Source: Megaleporinus macrocephalus (Eukaryota > Chordata > Actinopteri > Characiformes > Anostomidae). From it: a stretch of DNA of 64,000 nucleotides. The notes under the pieces are model-generated. The model was given only the letters and a program-made list of their open reading frames with translations. It searched no databases and was not told the DNA's origin. Positions 12,306-24,277 of the stretch are shown here, in pieces (the first letter of the stretch is position 1; each line of letters begins with the position of its first letter). Made by a program: the position numbers and the translations under genes. The stretch is from contig CM038716.1 of assembly GCA_021613375.1 (NCBI GenBank), forward strand, positions 372,001 through 436,000, written 5' to 3'.

Positions 12306-15300
12306 ATGGTCGTTTTGCAGGGATACCTCTTTTATGCAGTCATGACCGCTGCTGTTATATTATTACTGTGGAAAAGTCGCGGAAAACAGCGTCGACTAGC
12401 TTTTGACAGGCTTCCTCCGGGACCCCCTCCTGCTCCAGTGGTTGGAAACTTTTTTCAGCTGCGTGTAAAGGAGCCGTATCAGCATTACCTTGAGGTCGGT
12501 GACACAGTTAAATCTGCTTTTTTATGTTAGTCTTGCTTCATGCGTGCAGTCTACAATATATACATTCCTCATACCTATAAGTCCGTGGATTGTTAATAGT
12601 CAGCGAGGTCGCACTTTTACATATTTGTTTCTGTTTTAATTCAGTAAATGTGCGAAAATAAAAGTCCCTTTGATTTATTGCATGTAAAAGTAATGTATTG
12701 TAACTCAAATATATGATAAAGTGGCAGCAGTAGGTCCACAGTATGCCCCATTTAAAGTTTTAATCCCGACGCCTGTTCTCAAATTTTCAGAGGACTAATT
12801 CCAGAGGTTTTAAAACAGCTGCATTAGCGGTCATTAAATAAATACATCAAGGCTCTCTTGGATAGAGGTTGGTTTGCTCCCCTAACAAATGCTTGGTGTG
12901 ATGCCAGATGTAAGATCTAAATTGTGTGGAGTATTCTTTCAAGCCATTTAGCTGTTAGGCATGGCGTCAAATAGTGCTATGCAAATGTATTCCTGTATTT
13001 TTAGGCTGCTTGGTATGTGAACCACTTCCAACTTGTTGAAATATAACTGGACTTTTGCTCATTGTTTACTTTGTATGATTGTATGTAAGGCCTGGAATAT
13101 TTCTTGGTTCTTTACCTTTCCTGTTATCTTGAAATTTAGTAACATGTTTTATTTTTGAGCCCAGCAGTTTAAAATTTGTTTATAAAAGTATTAGAATTAA
13201 ATTGTGTACATTGTTTCTCGGTAAAAAAAAAGAAGTCAGTTGTTTATTTAGAGATGTTAAAAATTGGATAAAGTCAAACCCCAAAGGTAATAGGAGAGCT
13301 AAACAAACATCCAAGAACACAATCTGACTAACTATTTTTTTTTCTTTGATCAATGCCATTAAAAACACTTTTGTGAGTAGGTATGTTATGACCATAAAAT
13401 TTTGGGTGACAGTTTAAATAATAAAATTAAATAATTGAAATTTCTTGAAAAACAATTTCTTGTCCATTAAATGCATTTATGCAACTATTGAAGTGGCTAA
13501 ATCATCTGATTAGTTCATAACTAAAAGGTGATAGTTAATAGTTAATAGCTAAAAGCTAATAGACCATCATTAGTTTGGCCCTCTAAACATGTCAGCATGT
13601 TTAACGTCCCAATGAAACATTTTACTGCTTTATTAAATTTTAGTTTTATATGCTCAGCACACTCAGAACACCCAGTTACCATTTTACATATTTCACAAAT
13701 CTTACAAAGTATTATAAAAATGATTGTAGTCTTAAGTTATCGCAGTCATCATTAAGAACCTTTAAAGGACATTCACATAATGTAACTGTTATAGATAAAT
13801 TTAGTGATTTGTCCTGGACCCTTTATATCAGCAGAGAAACTTTTACAAAGACTCTTCACATTTATACACCTCATTACCCAATGCTTTAAAAGTATTGGAA
13901 AGACAAACATCAGAGAATGTACTATGAAGCACTGACCTATTCACTCCCCACCCACTCACACACACCTAGGTTTTTTCTAAGCAGTGCATTCTTAAGGCAT
14001 TGTGTTTAAAAGTTATGTTTTGAGTGTACTAAACTTACAAATCTGTAATTCTGTAGTTCTCTCATCCCACATTATTTAAAATCTGAGAACTGCAACCACT
14101 GAAGGGACAAAAAGGTGAAATTAAACCTGTTCTGTGGTGTTTGTATCTGCAGCTTGATCGGCTAACTTAACGTTAGCTTAGTGAGCAGGAGCCACACACA
14201 CTGGTACAGGTTTGATTCTGAGTAAGCAGCACCCTGCTGACACGAGTTTAGATAATAAAAACAACTATCTGACATAGGAAAATGAGTGACCACTAGGAAG
14301 CCGAAATTGAGCCTGTTACGTGTTGTATAGGATTGCAGCATTTTAATTAGCAGGCCAAACATGCTACAGAGAACAGGCTTAATGTCAGCTAACTGATGCA
14401 AAATGATTTTAGAGGACCATTTAGAGGATAGCTGACAGCATAAAGATAAGCGACTGAGTAAAAGCCAAAATTAATTGTGTTCTGTGGCATGTGTAGCATT
14501 CCCTGAGCTATTGTCATGATTAGGGCCAAAGCACACTGGTCCAGCAATGCCCAAACTTTCAAAATCATTGTTTTTAAAGAAGGTATGCACAATGAAAGTT
14601 TTTGATTGCCACAGCGCTCAGGGGATTGAATGCTAATCAGTCATAACGTTGAGGATAACATAAACACTTTAATTCTCAAGTCTGGAGACCTGTGCTCAGT
14701 GACTCTTGTTCTTCCACTGTTCAGTTGCTCAGCAAGTCTAAGAGCACCTCTTAATGTCTTGTCATTACTTTGTTACTTTTAAGCCAGCCTACAGAAAACC
14801 ACTGTAGATAATGTTTACTAAATTAACACAGAGAGAGGCAAGCAGTCTTAAAATAAACAGATCTTAGCTAATGTTACAACCCACTCTGTTTTAGCTCAGT
14901 CAACTGATGTCAAGGTTCAACTCGCTCAACTGATGACAAGTTTTAACTCACTCAACTGATGCCATGTGTGACTAATGATGGTAAATCAACTTTCACCAGC
15001 AGAAAAAAATATTTTGATGGCAGTTGACTGCGACATTGCAGTAATGCGGTTATCATCAAAGCCCTAATAATCGCACGACTTTCTCCATTAGCTGAGTAAA
15101 ACGTATGGCCCTATTTTCACCGTCTGGCTTGCCAATACTCCAGTTGTTGTGATATCTGGATACCAAGCCTTGAAGGACTCTATGATTGGCATGGGTGAAG
15201 AGTTCAGTGGCAGGTCAGCCTATCCGCTGTTAGTGAAGGTCACTAGTGGATATGGTGAGTTCAGTCATGCAAAACACATAACATCAGAGTCTGAGGATTT

Positions 15301-18300
15301 AAAAATTTGATACAGTTAGCCTATTTTATGTGGAGAAATTGAGTACATGTTCTCCCTCCTTTGTAGGTATTCTAGTCAGCAGTGGGAACAGATGGAAGCA
15401 ACTGCGTAGGTTCAGTCTCACGACCATGAAGAATTTTGGGATGGGTCGTCGAAGCATCGAGGATAAGGTGAAGGAAGAGGCCAAATGTCTGGTACAAACT
15501 TTCAGCACTTTTGGAGGTATAACACTACTGCTTTCTTTATATGCTGAATCTTTTCTGACTTTTGAATGTAGCAGTGAGACTTTAGCAATAGGTGAAATCT
15601 ACTGTAATAATATTGTATTATTTGACATAATAATTTACTGCACGGAAAAGCTTACAGCACCACCCAGCCCTGCTAGTGAACTACAGGTGAGAACGTGCTT
15701 TTAAAAAAGGAACAACACATACACTGGAATTAATTATGAATTTTGTGTTTTGATCCGGTGGCTAAAGCCAGAGGCACATGGTAAACCAGACAGTTTTGGG
15801 CTATTACTGAAAAATAAATAGTGAAAATCTCACCATATTTAAAGTACAGTGCTTTAGTGGTGGGACACTCAAGGCACCCACATGTAATACATGCAGTTAC
15901 AATTAACACATCATGTAGGAGTGCTGAGCATAAGAGTCTTATGTAAGAGTATGCAATTGTAAAATTAAGTATAGTTTCTGGCATATTGATGAAAATGAAA
16001 TCAACAGTAATTCAGAAAAATGGTTCTCCCCTTTCAGATTCTGCTTTCAATCCCAGGGGCCTGATATCTGAAGCAGTGTGCAATGTGATCTGTTCGTTCA
16101 TACTTGGCCAAAGATTTAAATCTGGTGACCCACAATTAAAGTGTTTTATAAAAGCTATTGATGCCTACTTCAGTATTCTAAATGGTCCTCTTGGACAGGT
16201 ACTGTACTTCATACATATTATTGGAATTAAAACCTTTTTAACTAATCTCAATTCCTTGAGAAAACATCTTTTGATTTTCTTGTTCAATTTTGAATTTATT
16301 TCCATGTGTACTTTGAATTCAGTATTTTACATTTCAGTAAAGTGTTTGTCTTAACTTTCAAATCCGAAAGAACTGCTTTCTAAGTGTGTCCAGTTACAGT
16401 TTGTACTTCAGAAACTGTCTTGCACACACTAATCGTTCCACAGGTTCCCAGGCAGCATTTGTCATTTGGATTTTCTCAGTATCACACTCATTTAACTGTC
16501 ATACATTCAGAGTAAAACCACTAAAGAAGTCAGCAAAATGTTAATACAGGACAGGCAAAGACAGAGTGAAAGTACAAAGGTAAAAACAGATATATAGTGC
16601 AAAAATAAATAATATTTTATACTCATTGACTGTGTAGTCTGTATTCTTAATTTAACATGTATAGCCTATACTATATTTTTTATACTATTTATTAACAAGA
16701 AACAATTCAAGTTTAAGAAAATCCTGACAAATTATGAGGCTATACTCTCAATCTCTACAAACTAATATTATATAATATAATTTTTTTTTCACCAATGACA
16801 CTGTATTGTGATTAGCACCAAATGTATTTTATATGTTTATGTAGCTTCTTATGCTGTTATGTTTTATTGAGCTCTCAAACATTTTGTCAAATCAGTAATA
16901 CAAAGGCTATTTATTAACAATATAACTTTACACCCTCTACCACTGTCTGCCTAAAATCCATCCATACTTTTGTTATCTCTCTTGCAGGCTTACAACTTTT
17001 CCCCCCGAATTGTTGGCCTTTTCCCTGGACGACTTCATGACATGTTTGCGATGGTGGAGGAGGCCAAAGCTTCACTTAAATGTGAGGTAGAGGCGCGAAT
17101 GAAGACACTGGATCCTACTTTACCTCCAAAGGACTACATTGAGGCCTTCCTTATACAAATAGATGAGGTAAAATCTCTGTTTGCTCGTTGTAGATATTCT
17201 GCATTAACTGGACTTTGTTTTTCACAGACCACAAAAACATAGGTATAAAATTATGAGCAACTTAAAGTAAATGTTGTAACTGGAATAAGCATGGCACTAA
17301 ATTAAACTATGTGTGCTTGTTTTGTCTGACTTTTGACTGATATCTCTTTCTTTTACAACAGATAAAACTAAAATTAACACACAATTCCAAGAAATTTGGA
17401 ATCTTTTTTGCTTATCTTTTTAGAGAGACTAAATAAGATTACAGTGCATGATGTATGTACTCATGTAGGCTGTCACTAACAGATACTAACGGTGAGTATG
17501 TGTGTTCTGCAGGATAAACACAAACCCAATACCGAATTTAACTACAACAATTTGCTGAGCACGTTATGGAATCTGCTTAGTGCTGGCAGTGACACAACCT
17601 CCTCCACTCTCAGACACAGCCTACTACTCATGATGAAGCATCCAGATGTCCAAGGTGAGGAACAACATACAATACAGTAGTACACTCTGACCATTTGTGC
17701 TTGCACACAGAAGTATTTTAGTTCTTTACAGCTCTGTACCCACATACACACATAGTGAGTACACACAATAGAGGCAATAAGCTCACTTTCCCGGAGCTTT
17801 TGGTTCAGGGGATAGAACTGGCGACCTTTAAGTCACAAGGCTTGTTCCCTAACCTCCAGCTGACAAGTGATCATACAGCATTTCTTAATAGTGCAAAATA
17901 CAGTGCAAAAATGGACCAATGATGTCACAGAGACCCTCGAGAGGAGGTGGTCTCAGTCCGGTGGTCTCGGTCCGGAACTCCAGAGCGGTTCGTTTGTGGT
18001 GAGAACATGATCTGACCTCGATCCGACCCAAGTATTAGGTGCACTCCACAAGTTTGATCTAAACATTTCCTGCAGCCAGGTGTGCTTTGCATTATGGGAT
18101 GCGGCAGGTCGCGTAAACAGATAACTGGATAACTGTAGCAACTAACAGGGTGAGGACAATGAACCGAGGTCTCTCTTGCACTAGCAACGAGGTACGTTGC
18201 CTACTTGATATTTGAAGTGAACTTGGCATTCTGCAGGTGTACTTAACTTTAGTATATTGCCCAGATTATTATTACAGCTATGAACAAATGCTGTCTCTGT

Positions 18301-21046
18301 TGCTGCTCCGTCCTACGCTGTACAAGGAATGTGCAATAGTTTGGGAAAACAGGATCTTCTTCCTGTGTTTAATTTCTTGCTCGCACGCCAGATAGCTCTG
18401 ACCAATCAGAGGAGACAATGTGCTGACGTGGTTTGTTGGGGCGCATTTTGGTACATTTTAGTTTTTGCCCGTGTGAAAACAAACTTAACTGGGGGGGAAA
18501 ACGCTCCAAGTAAACGAACTCATTAACTGATCCAGACCAGTGAAACAAACTACAGGTGTTAAAACGCCATAATGCACTTTTTTTAAAATGCATTTTGAAA
18601 TGCACTTTTCTGGTCTTCAACACATTGAGATCTCCACAAAAGTAACAACTAGTAATAAATAATACAATAAAAAAAATAATAAAAGTAACAAAAATAATAA
18701 CTAGTGCTGCTTCACTAATTACTTGAAAATATCAAAGACAGAAGCTAGCCAATTGTGGGTGAAGCAGACTTAAAAATAAACTGAATTTATATTCCACAAT
18801 CTTTTTTCCCCTAACAAATGTTATAAAGTCATAACAAATTTATTTTCAGAAAAAGTTGATTTTGAAAAAATCAGGGGTTCATGGGGGTAATAATTTTTTT
18901 TGCAGCTTGATTGCCTATCCACTGGCAGTCTCTGCTACTGGGAACTGCTACTTAACTAGCTGTAGAAATTCTTGGAGCACACTGCTGGCCTTTCCCAAAC
19001 TGGCCCCTCTTCTCTAAAACTTAATTATGGAATGTTGCTCCATATTAGGTTACACTTGAAGTTGTGAATTTTTTTGCACTACTTTATTAAAGTGCAAAGA
19101 AACTAGAGAAGACAGACATAATATATTTAATTTAATGTAGTGCACAACCCCAAATTGAGGTAAAATAGTTACTTGAACTATTGTCAAGTACATATTTGTT
19201 GTATATGTGATCAGATATGAATGCAGTGGCCCATTTTGTAAAAAATCTTTTCAATTCTTTACTTAATAGAACAAGTCCAGAGGGAGATTGATGAGGTGGT
19301 GGGACCAGAACGGTGTCCCTCCATTGATGACAGACAGAACATGCCTTACACAAATGCAGTCATCCATGAGGTTCAGCGCTCATTGGACCTCAGCCCAACT
19401 TCTCTTCCACATAAAATGCTCTGTGACACTAAGTTAAACAAATATTTAATTCCCGAGGTACCTTGGCTTACACTGTTAAAGGCATACAGAGAAAAAGTAC
19501 AGATTTTTTTGCACAAAAATCATTATGTTCATTAAGTGTATGTAACTTTCATTTAGGGAACCATGGTTCTTCCTTTACTGTCTTCTGTGCTTTCTGACCC
19601 TGAACTATGGAAGAACCCAAAACATTTTGACCCAGAGAATTTCTTGGATGAGAATGGGCGATTCAAGAAGAACGATGCATTTGTGGTGTTTGGAATGGGT
19701 GAGCTAAAATTTAAACTGTATCAAGACTTTATAAGTAGAAAAGAAAGGAAGTTATTCTGTTTTCAATTCATAAAATAAGCAAATATGCCAACATATGCAT
19801 GCAAAACCTGGACCTTTAGGCCTTGGAATTTAGAAATGTACGCCAGTAATTCTCAAAAGAGAAAATCACCTATGCTTCCCAACATTAAAGATTATGTTAC
19901 TATGTTTTTTAACACACCTGACAAAAATGAACAGAAGATGGCACCGACAGAGAAGTATTAATCTGTGTGATACTAATGTCATCTTGTGTTATACATAGGA
20001 AAATTGCACTTGGGCTATGTGCAACACATTACTTGGGAGTCAAATAATTGGGAGTCAGTAAATAAATAAAACAGGGACGGAGGGTATCTTATCTAATCTT
20101 ATAACTGCAGAGGAATGCCAAATAATGTTGTTTAAATAAAAATAGCTTCATTAATGGTGTGTATTAATGCAAACTCCCAAGCAAAAGACTGGAGTAATGA
20201 TCGAGATACACTACCTCCTCTGTTATTCCCAGATCTTTGGCTTAAGTGCCTGTGCTGAAGCCAATGCACAGTTTACAAATGTATATTCCACGTAGCCACT
20301 GGCATACTAAATTTAGTTACTGAGGTATTTTAGTCTGTTTTTTGGTATTCACTGCAAATAGGCTTTTAGCAAACACAAAGGCTAGTCATTTAAAGATCTT
20401 TTATCTAGCCAATTTTGCAAAGAGCCATATGCTTGTCACAACTGAGGAAGGTAAATCATATACACAAGTATTGGCAAAATTGGCTAAATCCTTGGATAAC
20501 TATGTTGTTTAGTTAGCTGTTTTGTTAACTGACTGTTGCTAAATGTGATTATAAATGTGATTGTATTTATTTTAAATGTGATTATATTTGCACCTAACAG
20601 CCTTAAACTGGTTATGTATGTTAGACAGTAAGGCTGGAGTTCAAAAAGCATGTTTATATATAATTAGCAGTAGTGTTGAAAAGAAATGAACAACCTCATA
20701 CATTATGGGAAGATATATATATACAGTGTAACTAACTTTTTCTTTTTTCCCTGATGCACTTTGTTAGTATATATAGATGATTGAATAGATCATTATATAG
20801 ATCATTACATCATTGAGTTTATGAACACTCCTCCATGTGTGGTTGTCTGTATGCTGTGTAGGAAAACGAGCCTGTTTGGGTGAGGCTCTGGTCCGCGTGG
20901 AGCTCTTCATCTTCTTCACTTCCCTCCTCCAGCGCTTCACCTTCAGGGCCACTCAACCACCAGAGGAGATTGACATCACTCCTAGCATTTGCAGCTTTGG
21001 TCGCATTCCCCGCTCCTACAAATGCTACGCTCTGAGCAGGGCATAG
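12306..21046 (+). CDS. Cytochrome P450 family 2, complete nine-exon gene, 499 residues
   Basis: A haem-thiolate mono-oxygenase expected in the endoplasmic reticulum with NADPH-P450 reductase; substrate not predictable. Exons are 12306-12494, 15092-15254, 15367-15516, 16038-16198, 16988-17167, 17513-17654, 19270-19457, 19557-19698 and 20862-21046. All introns are GT-AG, all phases agree, and the lengths (163/150/161/180/142/188/142 for exons 2-8) follow the classic CYP2 pattern. Residues 5-22 form the N-terminal anchor, then [14 protein letters not shown] is the proline hinge. The I-helix AGSDTT is at 305-310, the K-helix ExxR (EVQR) at 362-365 and the haem loop FGMGKRACLG at 436-445 with ligand Cys443. 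The start is the first in-frame ATG before the anchor. The nearest downstream poly(A) signal is at 21371. Membership of CYP2 is certain; the subfamily is not. Synteny with the mammalian 19q13 cluster would fit a CYP2X/CYP2Y-like gene, which is inference. Confidence 0.95.
12495..15091 (+). other. P450 intron 1 with a decayed triplicated segment
   Basis: No exon is visible. Three diverged copies of a segment of about 165-190 bp begin near 14116, 14303 and 14466, each with a (G/C)AAATT ... TGTTNYGTG-type core. Further on, a 26-bp unit with the core CTCAACTGATG occurs three times at 14894-14971. Confidence 0.5.
14894..14971. repeat. Short tandem repeat, three units of about 26 bp
   Basis: The core TCAACTGATG recurs at about 26-bp spacing with flanking CTC and CAAG/CATG, in P450 intron 1 just upstream of exon 2. 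Confidence 0.7.
17785..17868 (-). repeat. tRNA-derived SINE remnant
   Basis: On the minus strand GGTCGCCAGTTCTATCCC resembles a decayed tRNA-type B box with the usual context of fish tRNA-derived SINEs. It is preceded by GGTTAGGGAACAAGCCTTG, a weak A-box-like segment. It lies in P450 intron 6, antisense to the gene. I infer a degraded SINE head; no tail is clear. Confidence 0.5.
17935..18565. mobile_element. Degraded non-autonomous DNA transposon-like repeat
   Basis: The left end (GGTCTCGGTCCGG ... GGTTCGTTTG) is roughly inverse to the right end (AAACGAACTC ... GATCCAGACC). The interior has CpG-rich patches that contrast with the AT-rich intron. It resembles a common fish element with GGTCTCGGTCCG-type subterminal repeats. 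No transposase is visible. It occupies P450 intron 6 together with the SINE remnant. Confidence 0.45.
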
Positions 21047-21370
21047 ACAGCAATAACTATCAATATCAGTTCAATATACCTTCATGATGGATTTCTATTG
21101 TGTAATATATATTGAAGGGATTTGATAGTGATTTGGAATCAAGAATAACTGCTTGGTAGGGCAGATTTGATGCATTTATTTTTGCTGTTTCATCCTTTAG
21201 CCAAGATATTAGGGACACTTACATCATCTATCCTATCTAATACCAGAGTATAAAACAAACTGACTGTTTATATGCTATATTTTCTATTGTTGAGTTTGTA
21301 ATGGATTCATATCAATATATATATATTTTAGCTGAATTACAGCAGTTATATTTAATAATAGACATACTGA

Positions 21371-21376
21371 AATAAA
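21371..21376 (+). terminator. Candidate polyadenylation signal of the P450 gene
   Basis: An AATAAA hexamer 325 bp after the TAG stop at 21044-21046. It would give a 3' UTR of about 350 nt. Position is the only support. Confidence 0.45.
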
Positions 21377-22596
21377 AGGACAAAAAATTGCAAAGAAACA
21401 ATGAAAACAATTTGTATAAACGTATATGCCTTTATGTGCCCCGTGATGGGCTGGCGACCTATCCCAGGAGTGTGAACATATACATATTCAGATGAATTCC
21501 TATTTTTCCACTTATCATGACCAAATGCTGAATGCCAAGCAATTATGTGACAGTTATTTGGCATATTTATATTTGATTGTGTCCAGCCAATCAAAGAGAA
21601 AAAGCAGATAATTTGTCCCACAAACCTTAAGTAATCATGTTCATGGCAGTAATTATTTGCAAAGATGTGAGCAAACTATGAACAACCATAAAGTGCAAAC
21701 GCCATAGTAGCTGATAAGCCCACACGCTGGGCTCTACAGGCTCATTTTAGGACACTATAAATGTTTGTTGTCAAGTTTGATTTAGCTTTCTATTCAGTTT
21801 TGTCCATCGTTCACATTGTCACATTGTTATATCGTTCACAATTTGTACCACATGAACGTTTTGCAGGGATACTTTACCAAAACATTACCTGCTGGTTTTG
21901 ACACATGTTTAAGAACTCTTCTTACAAAACTCTACACCATACACCATAAGCAAATGTGTATAAAATACTGTAAATGGTTAATATCCTGGGGTGATATATC
22001 ATGTCATCCACCACATAGAATGAGGGGAAGTGTGAATGTGATTTATTTTATAACACACCAATCTGATTTTATATGGTCAATTATGGTATGACTGCTATTT
22101 TCACAGCTCTAAAGCTTTGCTTTAGTTTATATTTTCATATTTTGGAATTACATGATGTTTTTTTGTATAGTAACTACATAATTGTATACTTTATCAAGTT
22201 ATAATTTTCAAAACTGAAGACTAATGCAACATTTGTGATCTTAGCTATGGTTGCTGTGGCTTTCATTGGGTGTAAACGATCATGCACTTTTTCACTTTTG
22301 TTTTTCAGCATTTGTTTAGTACAAAAAGCAACTGCATTTTTTCAATGCAATAAAATGAAATGCTAATTCAATTGTATCTAACCCCACCTCTTTCTTCACC
22401 AGCTGAGTAAAAAGTAAATATAAACCTGGGGTGTAAAGAGTACTGGAAGTAAATAAAATTATTGCTATTATACCTATACTTTACTTAAGCACATAAGTAA
22501 ATGTTTCATTAAAGAAAAGTACATAATTTCAGTAAGTATAAATAGTTTACTGGATGGATACTAGCATGTTACTTTTTAGTATATCTGCTGAAAAAG

Positions 22597-22617
22597 TTAA
22601 CCCTAACCCTAACCCTA
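22597..22617. repeat. Short interstitial telomere-type repeat
   Basis: TTAACCCTAACCCTAACCC followed by TA: just over three copies of the vertebrate telomere hexamer. It sits inside single-copy-looking DNA between the exon 1 relic and the LINE insertion, so it is internal and not a chromosome end. Confidence 0.8.
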
Positions 22618-22916
22618 GTTGACTTCGCTACATTATAAGCAATAATCAGTGCAGACAAAGTTAAAGGTTTTTCTTACTGATGATATAGTTTGATCTGTAA
22701 GGAGAGATTTATTAGTTTAAGGTATTTTTGCAAATAGATTTTTAGGTAGGTGACAGTTCAAGAACTTCGTTTTTTAAAATTATTATTTTACAAATAGATT
22801 AAACAATGATTTAAATATTAAGCACAAAACCTGTTTTAGTATGAATGTTTGCCACAGCGCCAGCCAAAGCAGATCAGTACTGCATCTCTAGTTAGTTAAG
22901 AATACCAAAGACGGGC

Positions 22917-23649
22917 AATTTAGAGTAAAAGAATAATTTTCCATGAGATTGTAAATATGCAACTGTTTGGCAGATTTGGCAGCTAGTAATAACACAGTTT
23001 TATTTATTTATTTTGAAAACCAGTGAAAGTGACAGTTTAAATAAAATCTGTTCCTCGTGTGCGCTGGGATGGATCTGCTGTTTTTAATTGGTTTTGAGAA
23101 TCTTTGAAATTTGACTGATCTGATTTCTTCTAATTTGTTTATGAGCAGGCATATGCATAATTAATTTACTTTGTCACAAAAAATAAAGCAAGAAGCATTT
23201 AATTGAAATTTTACTCCAAAGACTTGTACTGCACTAAAACCAACCTGGATTTTGGAAGTTGCTTTGTGACTACATCTGATGTAAAAGGCACTATATAAAA
23301 CAACCTTGACTTGACTTGACTTTATTTAATCCACACGTGAAAACCTGTGAAATTACCTAAAGTGAGCTTTGTACAGAGGATCACCTTGCAATCTGAGCCT
23401 AATATTTTTTGCACATCAGGCAATGTCTACATTTTCATGGCTTCATAAATACCAATGTACAAAGAAATACTTCAATGCAAAATAACAATAATGTATAAGT
23501 ATAAGTATTGTCCTTCTATTGTATGTTTTTTAGGCTTTGTATTTGGTTGCAAGTTCAGTTTACTCAGTTCAAGTTTATTGATTTCTGGGTTTACATTACA
23601 AAAACAGTGAGTCAGAATAAGACTTGTTCTCCCTTACCTGTATGTCCTG
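22917..23649. repeat. 733-bp direct repeat, left copy (target duplication of the LINE)
   Basis: This segment recurs at 27816-28548 with a constant offset of 4899 bp, so there is no net indel; by eye I found no substitution. The two copies bracket exactly the LINE at 23650-27815, as a target-site duplication should. The segment contains an older LINE/SINE tail (GGCACTATATAAAACAACC, then CTTGACTTGACTTGAC). Confidence 0.9.
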
Positions 23650-24232
23650 GCCTACTCGCAAACCAGCGCGGGCTGCTGGGCCACGGTCTGACCAGCACCG
23701 AGCGTCTCGATATGGACTCAGACGACCAGACCAGCACACTCCACCAACAACTCTGATAGTAGGTGACTCTATCACAAGATTTCTCAAACACCACACAGCC
23801 GTGGTACACTCAGTTTCTGGCGCTAAAGTTAAAGACATTGCACAACAGCTTCCTGCTCTCCTTCAGAGATTTAATTCTGTACAGAAAATAATAATTCATG
23901 TCGGATGTAATGACACCAAAGATCAAAGCACAGAACTGTTAAAAAGAGACTTTACAGACTTGTTGGCTTCCATTAGGGACTGTGGGAAATCAGTTTTTAT
24001 TTCCGGCCCAATCCCACCACTGGGGAGAGGGTCAGGGTTTTTTAGTCGTATTTTAAACCTTCATACCTGGCTACAGAAGACCTGCCTCTCCTCTGGTCTG
24101 GCTTTTATAGCCAATTTTGACCTGTTTTGGAACCGACCCTCTTTCTATAGACCTGACGGAATTCATCCAAGCAGGCTCGGCTCACAGATTTTAGGGCATA
24201 ACATATTTTACTCTGTTTCTAACCTTAGTTGA
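23650..24232 (+). CDS. LINE ORF1 (partial): SGNH/GDSL esterase domain
   Basis: The frame is open from the insertion junction to a TGA at 24230-24232. It carries the SGNH hydrolase blocks: GDSITR at about 23762 (nucleophile Ser), GCND at 23903 and DGIHPS at 24155 (catalytic Asp/His). Esterase-bearing ORF1 proteins are known from CR1/L2-group LINEs, where they bind RNA and assist retrotransposition. The N-terminal part of ORF1 is missing, and an in-frame run into the flanking repeat replaces it. Confidence 0.85.
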
Positions 24233-24277
24233 CTGCCTAAAAATGATAGTACTAATTTAGTTTTTCCAATAGTCACT

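Noticed and set aside
22597..22617. Chromosome end or subtelomere
   Set aside because: Only about three hexamers, embedded between pseudogene exon relics with genes on both sides.
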